Below are positions 9,538 through 18,922 of a stretch of 64,000 nucleotides of DNA, one piece after another. The notes under the pieces are model-generated. The model was given only the letters and a program-made list of their open reading frames with translations. It searched no databases and was not told the DNA's origin. This DNA comes from Halpernia humi (lineage in GTDB: Bacteria; Bacteroidota; Bacteroidia; Flavobacteriales; Weeksellaceae): contig NZ_FNUS01000008.1 of NCBI RefSeq assembly GCF_900108025.1, forward strand, positions 124,001 through 188,000, written 5' to 3'. The position numbers and the translations under genes are program-made. Numbering within the stretch: position 1 is the first letter of the stretch; the number at the start of each line of letters is the position of its first letter.

Positions 9538-9807
9538 ATGAAAAATTCAAATTTAAAAGGTGTATTCCTTACATTGGCAGCGGTTGGAGTTGCTTTGACA
9601 GTAAAAAAAATGTCTGACAGAAAAAAAGAAGTAAAAGGAATTTTAGCGGAATATGAAATAAAAGGACGGACGCCTTTTGCATTCACGGACAAAATCAGAG
9701 AAATGGATGATGAAAAATACGCAGAGTTGAAAAATAGAATCAAAGAAAATTTTGCTTCAAAACGCTGCTGCAACAGACATTTCAGAAAAGAAAATGAAGC
9801 GGCTTAA
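9538..9807 (+). CDS. small protein, one N-terminal membrane anchor
   Basis: An 89-residue protein of unknown function. Residues 7-24 (KGVFLTLAAVGVALTVKK) form one short hydrophobic segment, followed by a charged helical body and a C-terminal CCNRHF. It lies 96 bases after the previous gene in the sigma factor cluster and is followed by a strong terminator at 9829, which makes it the last gene of that unit. No family is recognised. Confidence 0.55.
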   Translation: MKNSNLKGVFLTLAAVGVALTVKKMSDRKKEVKGILAEYEIKGRTPFAFTDKIREMDDEKYAELKNRIKENFASKRCCNRHFRKENEAA

Positions 9808-9828
9808 TTATTTTTAATAATTGTTTGG

Positions 9829-9861
9829 AAAACGGAAAGAGATAATCTTTCCGTTTTTTTT
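9829..9861 (+). terminator. terminator of the sigma factor operon
   Basis: A strong hairpin with stem ACGGAAAGA/TCTTTCCGT, a 5-base loop and an eight-T run. Confidence 0.85.
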
Positions 9862-9888
9862 GTGTAAATTTTTAAAATCCTATTTTTG
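9859..9888 (+). promoter_or_regulatory. Bacteroidota promoter for the J-domain gene
   Basis: TTTG at 9859-9862, an 18-base spacer and TATTTTTG at 9881-9888 match the TTTG/TAnnTTTG consensus. The -33 element is formed by the tail of the preceding terminator. The gene starts 17 bases downstream. Confidence 0.6.
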
Positions 9889-9905
9889 TATCCCGGTTTT
9901 AAAAC

Positions 9906-10547
9906 ATGAAGGATTACTATTATTTTCTCGGCGTCCAGGAAAATGCTTCGGAAGAGGACATCAAAAAGGCCTACAGAAAACTGTCTTTAAAATACCATCC
10001 AGACAAAAATGGCGATGATGAATTCTTTGAAAACCGTTTTAGGGAAGTTCAGGAAGCCTATGAAACTCTGAGTAATGAAGATTCCCGAAAGATTTATGAT
10101 CAAAATTTTTCTGTCCCAAAATCGTTTAGAAATAACTTACCGCCTTACATCAAAACTTTTTCAGCCAATAAAATTAGAGTAAAAAAAGGGGAGGAAATTA
10201 TTATTAATTGGCAAACTCAGAATGCAGATGTAGTGAAAATTTTACCTTTCGGCTTAGAAAAATCTTATGGTGAAAGGACTTTTAAAATTAACGAATTTAC
10301 CGACGGAAAATTTCAGATTTTGCTACATGCGACCAATTCAGCAATTCAGAAGACATCAGTAAAAGGAATTACAATCACTGAAGTCTTTGATAACGACAGA
10401 GAAAAAATAAAATCCGACGTTCAGGAATTGCTAAAACCACAAAGAAGAACCCCTCAAAATCCCTCAGGTTTTCCTAAAATATTTAAATATTTATTGCTAC
10501 TTTTTATTTTAATAATCATTATCGCATTTATTTTAAATAATTTCTAA
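9906..10547 (+). CDS. membrane-anchored J-domain protein
   Basis: A 213-residue protein. Residues 1-66 form a complete J domain with HPD at 31-33, which stimulates the ATPase of DnaK-type chaperones. A middle region of about 110 residues ([31 protein letters not shown]...) looks beta-rich. Residues about 193-213 form a C-terminal membrane anchor. It lacks the Gly/Phe region, zinc fingers and C-terminal domains of DnaJ, so it is a type III co-chaperone, probably recruiting DnaK to the membrane. It starts just after a strong terminator and has its own promoter. Confidence 0.8.
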   Translation: MKDYYYFLGVQENASEEDIKKAYRKLSLKYHPDKNGDDEFFENRFREVQEAYETLSNEDSRKIYDQNFSVPKSFRNNLPPYIKTFSANKIRVKKGEEIIINWQTQNADVVKILPFGLEKSYGERTFKINEFTDGKFQILLHATNSAIQKTSVKGITITEVFDNDREKIKSDVQELLKPQRRTPQNPSGFPKIFKYLLLLFILIIIIAFILNNF

Positions 10548-10676
10548 AATCTCATATCTCACATCTCACATCTTCCTTGACAAATATCATCTTTTAAAAA
10601 AGTTAGATATTGCGCTCTCTTCTAAAAATTCGTATTTTTACGAACCTTTTTATTCTTAAAAATCCCGATAAAAAAT

Positions 10677-13538
10677 ATGAATACACAGCAGTTTGTTAAT
10701 CGCCACATTAGTCTAAACGAAAGTGATACGCAGGAAATGCTTAAAAAAGTGGGCGTTTCAAGTATTTCAGAATTAATTTCACAAACCATTCCAGATTCTA
10801 TTCGTTTACAGAAAAATCTGGATATTTCTGAACCACTTTCGGAATACGAAATGTTGGCACATTCTAAAGAATTGGCTTCAAAAAATCTGATGTTTGATAA
10901 TTACATCGGCTTCGGTTACCACAATGTGATTTTGCCTTCTGTGATTCAAAGAAATATTTTAGAAAATCCAAGTTGGTACACGGCTTACACGCCTTATCAG
11001 GCAGAAATTGCGCAGGGAAGATTAGAAGCACTTTTAAATTATCAAACTTTAGTGGTGAGTTTAACAGGTTTGCCGATTGCAAATGCTTCTTTGTTAGATG
11101 AATCTACGGCAGCGGCAGAAGCAATGCACATGTTTTTTGAGAGTAGAAGCAAAGACCAGAAAAAAGCAGACGCAATTAAATTTTTTGTTTCAGATTTGGT
11201 TTTACCGCAAACCATTTCAGTTTTAAAAACAAAAGCAAAAGGTTTAGGAATTGATGTGATTATTGGCAATCACAAAAACCACCAGTTCAATGACTCTTAC
11301 TTCGGTGTTTTATTGCAATATCCCGGCAAAAATGGTGGAATTTTAGACTACACAGAAAATATTAAATATTATAAAGAAAATAATCTTCAAGTCGTTGTCG
11401 CCTGTGATCCTTTATTTTTAATTAAGGCAAAATCACCTGCAGATATGGGCGCAGATTGTGCGGTTGGAACCACGCAACGTTTCGGAATTCCGATGGGTTA
11501 CGGTGGCCCGCACGCGGCTTTTTTCGCCTGTAAAGAATCTTACAAAAGAGATATTCCGGGTAGAATTATTGGTGTTTCGCAAGATATGTACGGAAAACGT
11601 GCGTTGAGAATGGCGCTGCAAACGCGGGAACAACATATTAAAAGAGAAAAAGCAACATCCAATATTTGTACAGCCCAAGTTCTTTTGGCGGTAATGGCTT
11701 CAATGTACGCCGTTTATCATGGGCCAAAAGGTTTAAATTTTATCGCAGATCAGGTTCATTTTAAAACCATTGCTTTAAAAGAAGGTTTGCTTGCACTTGG
11801 TTATGATTTGGTTGAAGAACCGATTTTCGACACCGTAAAATTCAGAATGCATCCGGAAGACAAAAATGCTTTGATGCGTTTGATGCGAGAAAGAAGAATA
11901 AATTTAAATTATTTCTCAGAAGGTTTTGTGAGTATTTCACTTAATGAAACTTCTACCATGGAAAAACTGCAACGTTTATTTGATGCTTTTGCACAGTTTG
12001 TAGATAAGCAAAGTTTTAGATTAAATCTTCGTGAGGAAGTTCAGATTCCTGATGAAATTTTGCGTCAGGATGAAATTTTAACGGAAGACGTGTTCAATTC
12101 TTACCACACGGAAACGGAATTAATGCGTTACATCAAAAGGCTGGAACGTAAAGATTTATCTTTAACAGATTCTATGATTTCCTTAGGTTCTTGTACGATG
12201 AAACTCAATGCTGCAACTGAAATGTTGCCAATTTCCTGGGCAGAATGGGGAAGTGTACATCCATTTGTACCAACGGAACAAGCGGGAGGTTACCAAATCA
12301 TGATCAAAGAATTAGAAAAAGATTTAGCAGAAATCACCGGCTTTGCTGGAACTTCTTTGCAGCCAAATTCTGGTGCGCAAGGCGAATATGCAGGTTTAAT
12401 GGTTATAAGAGAATATCAAAAATCCATTGGTGAAGGTCATAGAAATATTGTTTTAATACCACAATCTGCACACGGTACAAATCCTGCGTCTGCGGTTTTA
12501 GCAGGTGGAAAAGTAGTGGTTGTAAAAAACCTTGAAAGTGGTGAAATCGATTCTGATGATTTACGAGCGAAAGCAGAATTGCACAAGGAAAACCTTTCTG
12601 CAGCGATGATTACTTATCCCTCAACTTACGGTGTTTTTGATGAAAATATTAAAGAAATTACAAAAATAATTCACGATAACGGTGGCCAGGTTTACATGGA
12701 CGGCGCAAATATGAATGCCCAAGTTGGCTTCACAAGTCCGGGAAATATTGGCGCAGATGTTTGTCATTTGAATTTACATAAAACCTTCGCAATTCCTCAC
12801 GGCGGTGGCGGACCAGGCGTTGGACCGATTTGCGTCGCAGCACATTTGGTTAATTTTTTACCAACCAACCCAAATATCAAAATTGGGACGAAAGAATCGA
12901 TTGACGGAATTTCCGGTGCGCCTTACGGCTCATCTTTGGTGTTAAATATTTCTTACGCTTACATCAAAATGCTCGGAACTTCGGGTTTAATGAAAGCCAC
13001 GGAACACGCCATTTTAAACGCCAATTATTTAAAAGAAGTTTTAGGCGAACATTTCCCAATTCTTTACGTTAATAAAAAAGGCAGAGTTGCGCACGAATGT
13101 ATTTTAGATTTCCGCCAGTTTAAATCGATCGGGATTGAAGTCGTTGATGTCGCGAAACGCTTAATGGATTACGGTTTTCACGCACCCACAATGAGTTTTC
13201 CTGTGGCTGGAACGATGATGATTGAGCCAACAGAATCTGAAAGCAAGGAAGAAATGGATCGTTTTGCGGAAGCCTTGATTTCCATTAAAAAAGAAATTGA
13301 TGAGGTCGCAAACGGTGACGCAGACGAAAAAAATAACGTCTTGAAAAACGCACCACACACAATGGAATTGGTGATTTCCGATTCTTGGGACAAACCTTAT
13401 TCTCGCGAGAAAGCGGCTTATCCATTAGATTGGGTTCGCACGAGAAAATTCTTCGCTTCCGTTGCACGTGTTGATGACGCTTATGGCGATAGAAATTTGG
13501 TTTGCACCTGTGCGCCGATTGAAAGTTATATGGAATAA
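10677..13538 (+). CDS. gcvP: glycine dehydrogenase (decarboxylating), P protein
   Basis: A 953-residue homodimeric P protein of the glycine cleavage system, which decarboxylates glycine and passes the aminomethyl group to the H protein lipoyl arm. Length is normal for the fused form. The PLP-binding lysine is K702 in LHKTFAIPHGGGGPG. Other conserved blocks are YTPYQAEIAQGRLEALLNYQT, the glycine-rich MGYGGPHAAFF, and SLGSCTMKLNAATEM. It stands as a single transcription unit, with an adequate ATG and a terminator right after it. The other gcv genes are not in the window. Confidence 0.97.
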   Translation: MNTQQFVNRHISLNESDTQEMLKKVGVSSISELISQTIPDSIRLQKNLDISEPLSEYEMLAHSKELASKNLMFDNYIGFGYHNVILPSVIQRNILENPSWYTAYTPYQAEIAQGRLEALLNYQTLVVSLTGLPIANASLLDESTAAAEAMHMFFESRSKDQKKADAIKFFVSDLVLPQTISVLKTKAKGLGIDVIIGNHKNHQFNDSYFGVLLQYPGKNGGILDYTENIKYYKENNLQVVVACDPLFLIKAKSPADMGADCAVGTTQRFGIPMGYGGPHAAFFACKESYKRDIPGRIIGVSQDMYGKRALRMALQTREQHIKREKATSNICTAQVLLAVMASMYAVYHGPKGLNFIADQVHFKTIALKEGLLALGYDLVEEPIFDTVKFRMHPEDKNALMRLMRERRINLNYFSEGFVSISLNETSTMEKLQRLFDAFAQFVDKQSFRLNLREEVQIPDEILRQDEILTEDVFNSYHTETELMRYIKRLERKDLSLTDSMISLGSCTMKLNAATEMLPISWAEWGSVHPFVPTEQAGGYQIMIKELEKDLAEITGFAGTSLQPNSGAQGEYAGLMVIREYQKSIGEGHRNIVLIPQSAHGTNPASAVLAGGKVVVVKNLESGEIDSDDLRAKAELHKENLSAAMITYPSTYGVFDENIKEITKIIHDNGGQVYMDGANMNAQVGFTSPGNIGADVCHLNLHKTFAIPHGGGGPGVGPICVAAHLVNFLPTNPNIKIGTKESIDGISGAPYGSSLVLNISYAYIKMLGTSGLMKATEHAILNANYLKEVLGEHFPILYVNKKGRVAHECILDFRQFKSIGIEVVDVAKRLMDYGFHAPTMSFPVAGTMMIEPTESESKEEMDRFAEALISIKKEIDEVANGDADEKNNVLKNAPHTMELVISDSWDKPYSREKAAYPLDWVRTRKFFASVARVDDAYGDRNLVCTCAPIESYME

Positions 13539-13561
13539 ATTAGAAATTAAATTTTATATAA

Positions 13562-13593
13562 AATCCCTTTCGGTGACGAAGGGAATTTTTTTT
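13562..13593 (+). terminator. gcvP terminator
   Basis: Stem TCCCTT/AAGGGA with a loop of about 9 bases, followed by nine T. Confidence 0.75.
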
Positions 13594-13647
13594 TGCTTTT
13601 AGTTGGATGACATTGTGTACTTAGGAAATAACTTAATAATAATTGTC

Positions 13648-14457
13648 TTAATACTCATTCTTTTTCCATCTATCTAATTTACAGATTTTATGTTTTAAAT
13701 ATTTTACCTCATTTTCTTTTAGAGATCTATTGTTGGTTAGTTCATTATATAAATCATCTATTGTTTTGTACTTTTCAGTGAAGTTTCCATTTTGATAGCA
13801 ATCTTCGCAAAATGCGTAATTAACTGTGTTATCTGCGTTTTGCGAATAATTTCGTATTGAGGAAAATTTTTTAAAACAAGATTGGCACCTTTGATAAACA
13901 ATCAAGTTTTTATCTTTAAAAGTATTAGTAATTAGTTGTTCTTGCTTATACCATGACTTAATACCTTCAAATAATAACATTCCTGAAATTATTGATAATA
14001 AAACTAGTAGCCAAAAAAATTCATCCTCAAATAATTTAGTTGCAATCTCATTGTCTTCGTTAGCCTGATCAATTTGTTTTGCTAATAGCAAATTTTTATT
14101 TTCAAAGTTCTGAAAGTTTTTCCATCTCAAATTTATTAAATCATTTATCTCAATTTCTTTTTTATTTTTACTAGTAATTATTCTATTGAAGGTTATTAAA
14201 GAATCTTTTGAGTAACTAATAGGGTTTCTAATATTGTTGCGAGTTGATATAATTTCACTTTCATCTATCAAGTTTTCTCGTAGTTGTTTCTCTTTAAGTT
14301 TATTAAGTTCTAAAGAGTCAATTAATGAATTTCTATGCAAAATCGAGTTTATCTCTCTCTTACTATCTTCACCACTTTTCAAGTAAATAAATACTATTAA
14401 AATGAAAGATAAAAATACTAAAAATTTATAAAATTTATCTGGTAGTTGTATATTCAT
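13648..14457 (-). CDS. membrane protein with C-terminal zinc ribbon
   Basis: A 269-residue protein. One membrane helix lies at the N-terminus (about 9-26) and a second at about 147-166, with a charged, coiled-coil-like region between them that is probably periplasmic. The C-terminal 90 residues are cytoplasmic with two CxxC pairs (CQSC and CEDC) and the run YAFCEDCYQNGNFTEKYKTIDDLYNEL. This matches the Zn_ribbon_2 pattern (YCxxCYQNGxFT) closely. The function is unknown; zinc-dependent sensing or protein binding is possible. It has weaker sequence resemblance to its neighbours' conserved cores and may be accessory, standing next to a REP-like end at 14528. Confidence 0.7.
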   Translation of the reverse strand: MNIQLPDKFYKFLVFLSFILIVFIYLKSGEDSKREINSILHRNSLIDSLELNKLKEKQLRENLIDESEIISTRNNIRNPISYSKDSLITFNRIITSKNKKEIEINDLINLRWKNFQNFENKNLLLAKQIDQANEDNEIATKLFEDEFFWLLVLLSIISGMLLFEGIKSWYKQEQLITNTFKDKNLIVYQRCQSCFKKFSSIRNYSQNADNTVNYAFCEDCYQNGNFTEKYKTIDDLYNELTNNRSLKENEVKYLKHKICKLDRWKKNEY

Positions 14458-14527
14458 AAAATTCTATTTTACTTAATTAAAAATATTTGATAATCTTAAG
14501 AAATTCATTCTATAATTTTATTTGTAA

Positions 14528-14554
14528 TCCGATAGCGCGGATTTATAATCCGTG
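14528..14554. repeat. lone end of a REP-like element
   Basis: ccgatagcgcggatttataa followed by tccgtga is the left end of the elements at 5324, 5879 and 6231, without their body. It still folds into the CGGATT/AATCCG hairpin. Confidence 0.6.
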
Positions 14555-14673
14555 ATTTAAATTAATATAAGTAAAATTAATGATTTGAGAAAAACAAAAA
14601 TTCATTAATAAAACCAAATATACCAATAAACTTTAAATTTAAAATCCTTGCAAAAGTTTCCCATTAAAAGTAG

Positions 14674-15639
14674 TTATTCTATCTTCCAACGCCCATCCTT
14701 CCAAGATTTCTGTTCATCTTTATCCTGAAATGTCCAAGCGATAATTCTGCTCGATTTATTGCCAGTTCCAATTGGGATGGTTTTAATATTAACGACTTCC
14801 AGTTCGTTTAATAATCTGTAAATCCCTTTCATATTCGATTGTTTGGAAACCAAAGTGGAAAACCAATAGCAGTTTTTTCCAAAATTTTTACTCTCGGAAA
14901 TCATGTTGTGAATAAAAGTATGTTCGCCCCCTTCATAAATGAGTTCACTGCTAATTCCCGCAAAATTAAGCGTCGGTTTTACGACTTTCTTTCCGCTCAG
15001 ATTTTTCACTTTTCGTCTTGAACCTTTTTCTGCTTCTTCTGTTGAAGAATGAAACGGCGGATTACAAATCGTGAAATCTATTTGATCTTCTTCACTGATA
15101 ATGCCACTAAAAAATTGAGTAGAATCTTCTTGTAATTTAATTTGAATTTTTCCTTTTAATGATTCATTTTCCTCGACAATCTTTTTCGCAGATTCTACCG
15201 AGTTTTCATTAATGTCGGTTCCGATAAAATTCCAGCCATATTCAGTTGCGCCAATTATTGGGTAAATACAACTCGCACCAACGCCGATATCCAAACCCAT
15301 AATTTTTTCGCCAATTGGCGTTTTTCCGTAATTATTTTCGGTTAATAAATCTGCGATATAATGCAAATAATCTGCTCTGCCGGGAATTGGCGGTGTTAAA
15401 TTTTCACTTGGGAAATCCCAATTTTCAATGCCGTAATAATAATTGAGTAAGGCTTTGTTTAATAATTTTACCGCGTCAGGATTTGCAAAATCAACAGAAT
15501 TTTCGCCATATTTATTGGGTTTTATATAATTTTTTAATTCCGGAACAGCATTTACTAAAGCCTCTAAATCGTATTTTTCACGGTTTTTATTTCGGATGTG
15601 AAGTCTGGTTTTTTCTTGTATATTTTTCTCGTTTGACAT
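14674..15639 (-). CDS. rlmF: 23S rRNA (adenine(1618)-N6)-methyltransferase
   Basis: A 321-residue SAM-dependent enzyme of the RlmF (YbiN) family, which methylates N6 of A1618 in 23S rRNA. The N-terminus has LHIRNKNREKYDLEALV, typical of the family. The SAM motif I is MGLDIGVGASCIYPIIG (114-130), followed by GTDINENSVESA. The catalytic NPPF motif is at 193-196, the form expected for exocyclic amine methylation. The C-terminus SSRIIAWTF is also typical. It is a monocistronic minus-strand gene with an AT-rich region on both sides. Confidence 0.92.
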   Translation of the reverse strand: MSNEKNIQEKTRLHIRNKNREKYDLEALVNAVPELKNYIKPNKYGENSVDFANPDAVKLLNKALLNYYYGIENWDFPSENLTPPIPGRADYLHYIADLLTENNYGKTPIGEKIMGLDIGVGASCIYPIIGATEYGWNFIGTDINENSVESAKKIVEENESLKGKIQIKLQEDSTQFFSGIISEEDQIDFTICNPPFHSSTEEAEKGSRRKVKNLSGKKVVKPTLNFAGISSELIYEGGEHTFIHNMISESKNFGKNCYWFSTLVSKQSNMKGIYRLLNELEVVNIKTIPIGTGNKSSRIIAWTFQDKDEQKSWKDGRWKIE

Positions 15640-15805
15640 ATTTTTTTTAAGCGTTCTATTAATGTTTCAAGGTATTGATAAATTTTGGAAGTTTTACTAT
15701 TTTAAATAAAGATTCCAAACCGTAACATTCTTAATCCCTTCATAAACCTTAATAGTTTAAAATTAAAGTTTTAATTTAATTTTAATTTTTTCCGATATTT
15801 GCTGC

Positions 15806-17164
15806 ATGACTTCACTCAACCATTTATTTACAAATCAACGCACGGGAAACCATTCTGCGCAAGCCGTTTCGCGCACAGATTTTCAGCGGGATTTTGATCG
15901 AATTATTTTTTCTTCTGCGTTTAGAAGATTGCAAAATAAAACACAAGTTTTCCCGCTTCCAGGAAGTGTTTTTGTGCATAATAGATTGACACATTCTTTA
16001 GAAGTTTCCTCTGTGGGCCGAAGTTTAGGCAGTTTAGCGGGCGAATTTATAAGCGATAATTTCTCGAGTGTTTTACATGAAAATTCTAAACAGTTTTATC
16101 AACATCAATTAAGCAATGTGATTGCCGCGGCTTGCTTGTGTCACGATGTTGGAAACCCCGCTTTTGGGCATTCTGGTGAAGACGCCATCGCGAGTTATTT
16201 CGAAAAAAATGAGAGTGATTTAAAACAAAAATTTAACGAAAAAGAATGGGCAGATTTAATCAATTTTGAAGGAAACGCCAATGGAATTAGGGTTTTAACA
16301 AATCAGCAAACTGGTAAAGATTTAGGCGGAACGCAACTCACATTCACCACTTTAGCAAGTATTGCAAAATATCCGTGCGAAGCCGTTGCGAAGAAAAAAG
16401 GCTTTATTAACCGTAAAAAATTTGGTTTTTTTCAAACCGAGAAAGATACTTTTCAGGAAATCGCAAAATCTGTCGGTATTTTAGAGGAAAATTCTGAACC
16501 ATTAATTTTTAAAAGACATCCTTTCGTTTGGCTCGTAGAAGCGGCAGACGATATTTGCTATAATATTATCGATATGGAAGATGCGCACCGTTTGGGCATA
16601 GTTTCTACGTCTGATTGCGAAAATCTTTTTTTTGATTTAATAAAATCTGAAAACCCAAATACAAAAAGGGTAGAAGACAAACTTACTTTAATTACAAACG
16701 CAAACGAACGGATTTCCTACTTGCGCGCAAAAGTTATTAATGCTTTGATTAATCATTCTTTGCATTTATTTAAAACTAATTTTAATGATATTTTAAATGG
16801 AAATTTAAACGAATCTTTACTAGATATTTACAAAAATAAAAATCCTTCTTTACAAGAAATTGAGTCTTTTTCCATCGAGAAAATTTACAACCATAAAGCC
16901 GTCATTGAAATCGAAAATGCAGGTTATAATGTGATGTACGAATTGCTGCATCATTTTATTCCATCTATTTTAAAACCAAAAGAAGCCCAAAAATCTTATG
17001 ATAAAATGGCTTTAAAACTCTTGCCAAAACAGTTTGTTTACGATAAAGGAACAGACTACGAAAAAGTGATGGGCGTTCTAGATTTCGTTTCTGGGATGAC
17101 GGATAATTTTGCAACGGATTTATACCGAAAAATTAAAGGAATTGATATTGGAATGACGATGTAA
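15806..17164 (+). CDS. dgt: dNTP triphosphohydrolase (HD superfamily)
   Basis: A 452-residue protein of the deoxyguanosinetriphosphate triphosphohydrolase family, releasing triphosphate from dNTPs and so helping to control dNTP pools. Metal-binding HD residues are visible: H63 (NRLTHSLEVSSVGRSL), H113-D114 (CHDVGNPAFGHSGED) and D-containing EAADDICYNIIDMEDAH. The ATG at 15806 lies only a few bases after a TATTTG motif, so the message could have a very short or no leader. It points toward the SPFH gene with a 59-base gap. Confidence 0.9.
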   Translation: MTSLNHLFTNQRTGNHSAQAVSRTDFQRDFDRIIFSSAFRRLQNKTQVFPLPGSVFVHNRLTHSLEVSSVGRSLGSLAGEFISDNFSSVLHENSKQFYQHQLSNVIAAACLCHDVGNPAFGHSGEDAIASYFEKNESDLKQKFNEKEWADLINFEGNANGIRVLTNQQTGKDLGGTQLTFTTLASIAKYPCEAVAKKKGFINRKKFGFFQTEKDTFQEIAKSVGILEENSEPLIFKRHPFVWLVEAADDICYNIIDMEDAHRLGIVSTSDCENLFFDLIKSENPNTKRVEDKLTLITNANERISYLRAKVINALINHSLHLFKTNFNDILNGNLNESLLDIYKNKNPSLQEIESFSIEKIYNHKAVIEIENAGYNVMYELLHHFIPSILKPKEAQKSYDKMALKLLPKQFVYDKGTDYEKVMGVLDFVSGMTDNFATDLYRKIKGIDIGMTM

Positions 17165-17223
17165 AATATAATTAATTAGATTTTTTTTCTTATCTTTCCA
17201 TTTAATATTAAAATTTAAAAACA

Positions 17224-18177
17224 ATGCCATATTTAGCAATTTTTGCCTTTTTTGCGTTAGTTACGCTTTTAGCCTCATTTTTTACCGTGAAGCAAGAATC
17301 AGCCGCAGTTGTAGAGCGTTTGGGTAAATTTTTGAAAGTTTGTGATTCGGGATTGCACTTAAAAATTCCATACGTTGATCAAATTTCAAAAAGATTAAAT
17401 CTTAGAATTCAGCAATTAGATGTGATGATTGATACCAAAACTTTAGACAATGTTTTTGTGAAAATGAAAGTTTCGGTTCAATATCAAGTGATTAGAACAA
17501 ATGTGAAAGATGCATATTACCGCTTGGAAAATCCAGAAAATCAGATTACATCTTATGTTTTTGATGTGGTGCGTGCAGAAGTTCCGAAAACCAGATTAGA
17601 CGATGTTTTTGTTAGAAAAGATGACATAGCAAACGCTGTGAAATCTGAATTGCAAGATGCGATGCAAAGTTATGGATACGACATCATTAAAGCGTTGGTA
17701 ACCGACATCGACCCAGATGAACAAGTGAAACACGCCATGAACAGAATTAACGCTGCAGAACGCGAAAAAACTGCCGCAGAATATGAATCTGAAGCGCAAA
17801 GGATTAGAATTGTTGCCGTTGCAAAAGCAGAAGCAGAATCTAAAAAACTGCAAGGACAAGGAATCGCCGATCAAAGACGAGAAATTGCAAAAGGTTTGGA
17901 AGAATCTGTGAGAATGCTAAATAAAGTGAATATTGGCTCGCAAGAAGCGTCTTCATTAATTGTAGTAACGCAACATTATGATACCTTGCAAGCTATTGGT
18001 GCAAACAACAGAAGTAATCTTGTTTTGTTGCCAAACTCACCAACTTCCGCCAGTAATATGCTGAATGATATGATGGCTGCAATGATTTCCGTTTCTAAAT
18101 TAGAAGAAGCCGACAAAGGAAATTTCCCACCAGCACCAGAAAGATACGGGCACGATAATAAAGAAGGGAAGTATTAA
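17224..18177 (+). CDS. SPFH/band 7 protein (stomatin/QmcA-like)
   Basis: A 317-residue protein. Residues 1-20 form a membrane segment. The SPFH domain (ESAAVVERLGKFLKVCDSGLHLKIPYVDQI ...) covers about 25-190. A helical, alanine/glutamate-rich segment (RINAAEREKTAAEYESEAQRIRIVAVAKAEAESKKLQGQGIADQRREIAKGL, about 175-225) drives oligomerisation. The C-terminus is flexible. Such proteins build large membrane scaffolds and often modulate proteases. The usual NfeD partner is not next to it here. It ends at a terminator shared with the converging lipoprotein gene. Confidence 0.85.
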   Translation: MPYLAIFAFFALVTLLASFFTVKQESAAVVERLGKFLKVCDSGLHLKIPYVDQISKRLNLRIQQLDVMIDTKTLDNVFVKMKVSVQYQVIRTNVKDAYYRLENPENQITSYVFDVVRAEVPKTRLDDVFVRKDDIANAVKSELQDAMQSYGYDIIKALVTDIDPDEQVKHAMNRINAAEREKTAAEYESEAQRIRIVAVAKAEAESKKLQGQGIADQRREIAKGLEESVRMLNKVNIGSQEASSLIVVTQHYDTLQAIGANNRSNLVLLPNSPTSASNMLNDMMAAMISVSKLEEADKGNFPPAPERYGHDNKEGKY

Positions 18178-18200
18178 TTTCGTAAGAACTTTAAAAATTA

Positions 18201-18228
18201 AAATCCCACTGAAAAGAGGGATTTTTTT
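18201..18228. terminator. bidirectional terminator
   Basis: Stem AAATCCC/GGGATTT with A and T tracts, between the converging genes ending at 18177 and 18231. Confidence 0.75.
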
Positions 18229-18230
18229 GT

Positions 18231-18866
18231 TTAATTTGTTTTATTTAAATCTTTAGTCTTATACGGAAATCTATAAGCTGCTGCCTTCATTAAAGAATTA
18301 GTGAGTTTTTCAGTAGAAGTAAAAGTACCTCCGTTTTCAAAATTAAAATTCCAAAACATTTTTCCAGAATTTCTATCAGTTAAAGATAAATCTACAGTAG
18401 TTACTTTTGAAGGAGACATATAACCAGTGAGAAGTCCAGTAAAAAATGAAGCAGCATTTGTAAGTGGTTTTGCTAAAGAAATGCGGGAACTTACCACTGC
18501 ATCCACATTCAAAAGAACCGCTAAATCTTTGTAATTTTGATTTGTGAGAGATGTTATTCCGTTATCTAAAAGCATTTTATTGGTGATTTCTTCATTTTGC
18601 GCAGCAACAAAAATATCATTTTTACCATAATGAAGATTAAGATATTCTACTAAAGCCTGCTGAAATCTTAAACTTTCTAATTTTTCCTGCGTAAGTATTT
18701 TTTCTTTGTCAGTTTTACTTTTTATTTCAATGATTACTTTAGGAGGGAGCACCGCAATAGTTTTATGAGAATTGGCTATTTCTCGAAAGTTGGCTGCTTT
18801 GTAAACAGGTTCGCAGTTAGAGATAAAAAGTGATAAAAGTGTCAAGAATAATAATTTTATTTTCAT
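18231..18866 (-). CDS. lipoprotein, GNA1162/DUF799-like
   Basis: A 211-residue protein with a lipoprotein signal (LLFLTLLSLFISNC, lipid-bearing Cys 18). The mature part contains KTIAVLPPKVIIEIK, LLNVDAVVSSRISLAKP and VTTVDLSLTDRNSGKMFWNFNFE. This layout is seen in outer-membrane-linked lipoproteins of the GNA1162/CsgG-like group, with a Rossmann-like nucleotide-free fold. The exact role is unknown; assistance to cell envelope assembly is typical. It is divergent from the exported protein at 18923, with only 56 bases between them, so they share a regulatory region. Confidence 0.6.
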   Translation of the reverse strand: MKIKLLFLTLLSLFISNCEPVYKAANFREIANSHKTIAVLPPKVIIEIKSKTDKEKILTQEKLESLRFQQALVEYLNLHYGKNDIFVAAQNEEITNKMLLDNGITSLTNQNYKDLAVLLNVDAVVSSRISLAKPLTNAASFFTGLLTGYMSPSKVTTVDLSLTDRNSGKMFWNFNFENGGTFTSTEKLTNSLMKAAAYRFPYKTKDLNKTN

Positions 18867-18882
18867 ATGTCAATAATTTATC

Positions 18883-18890
18883 TAATTTTG
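18883..18890 (+). promoter_or_regulatory. -7 promoter element for the exported protein gene
   Basis: TAATTTTG fits the TAnnTTTG consensus and lies 32 bases before the ATG at 18923. No clear -33 box is visible. Confidence 0.4.
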
Positions 18891-18922
18891 TAAAGCATAA
18901 AAATATATTAATTATTGAACAT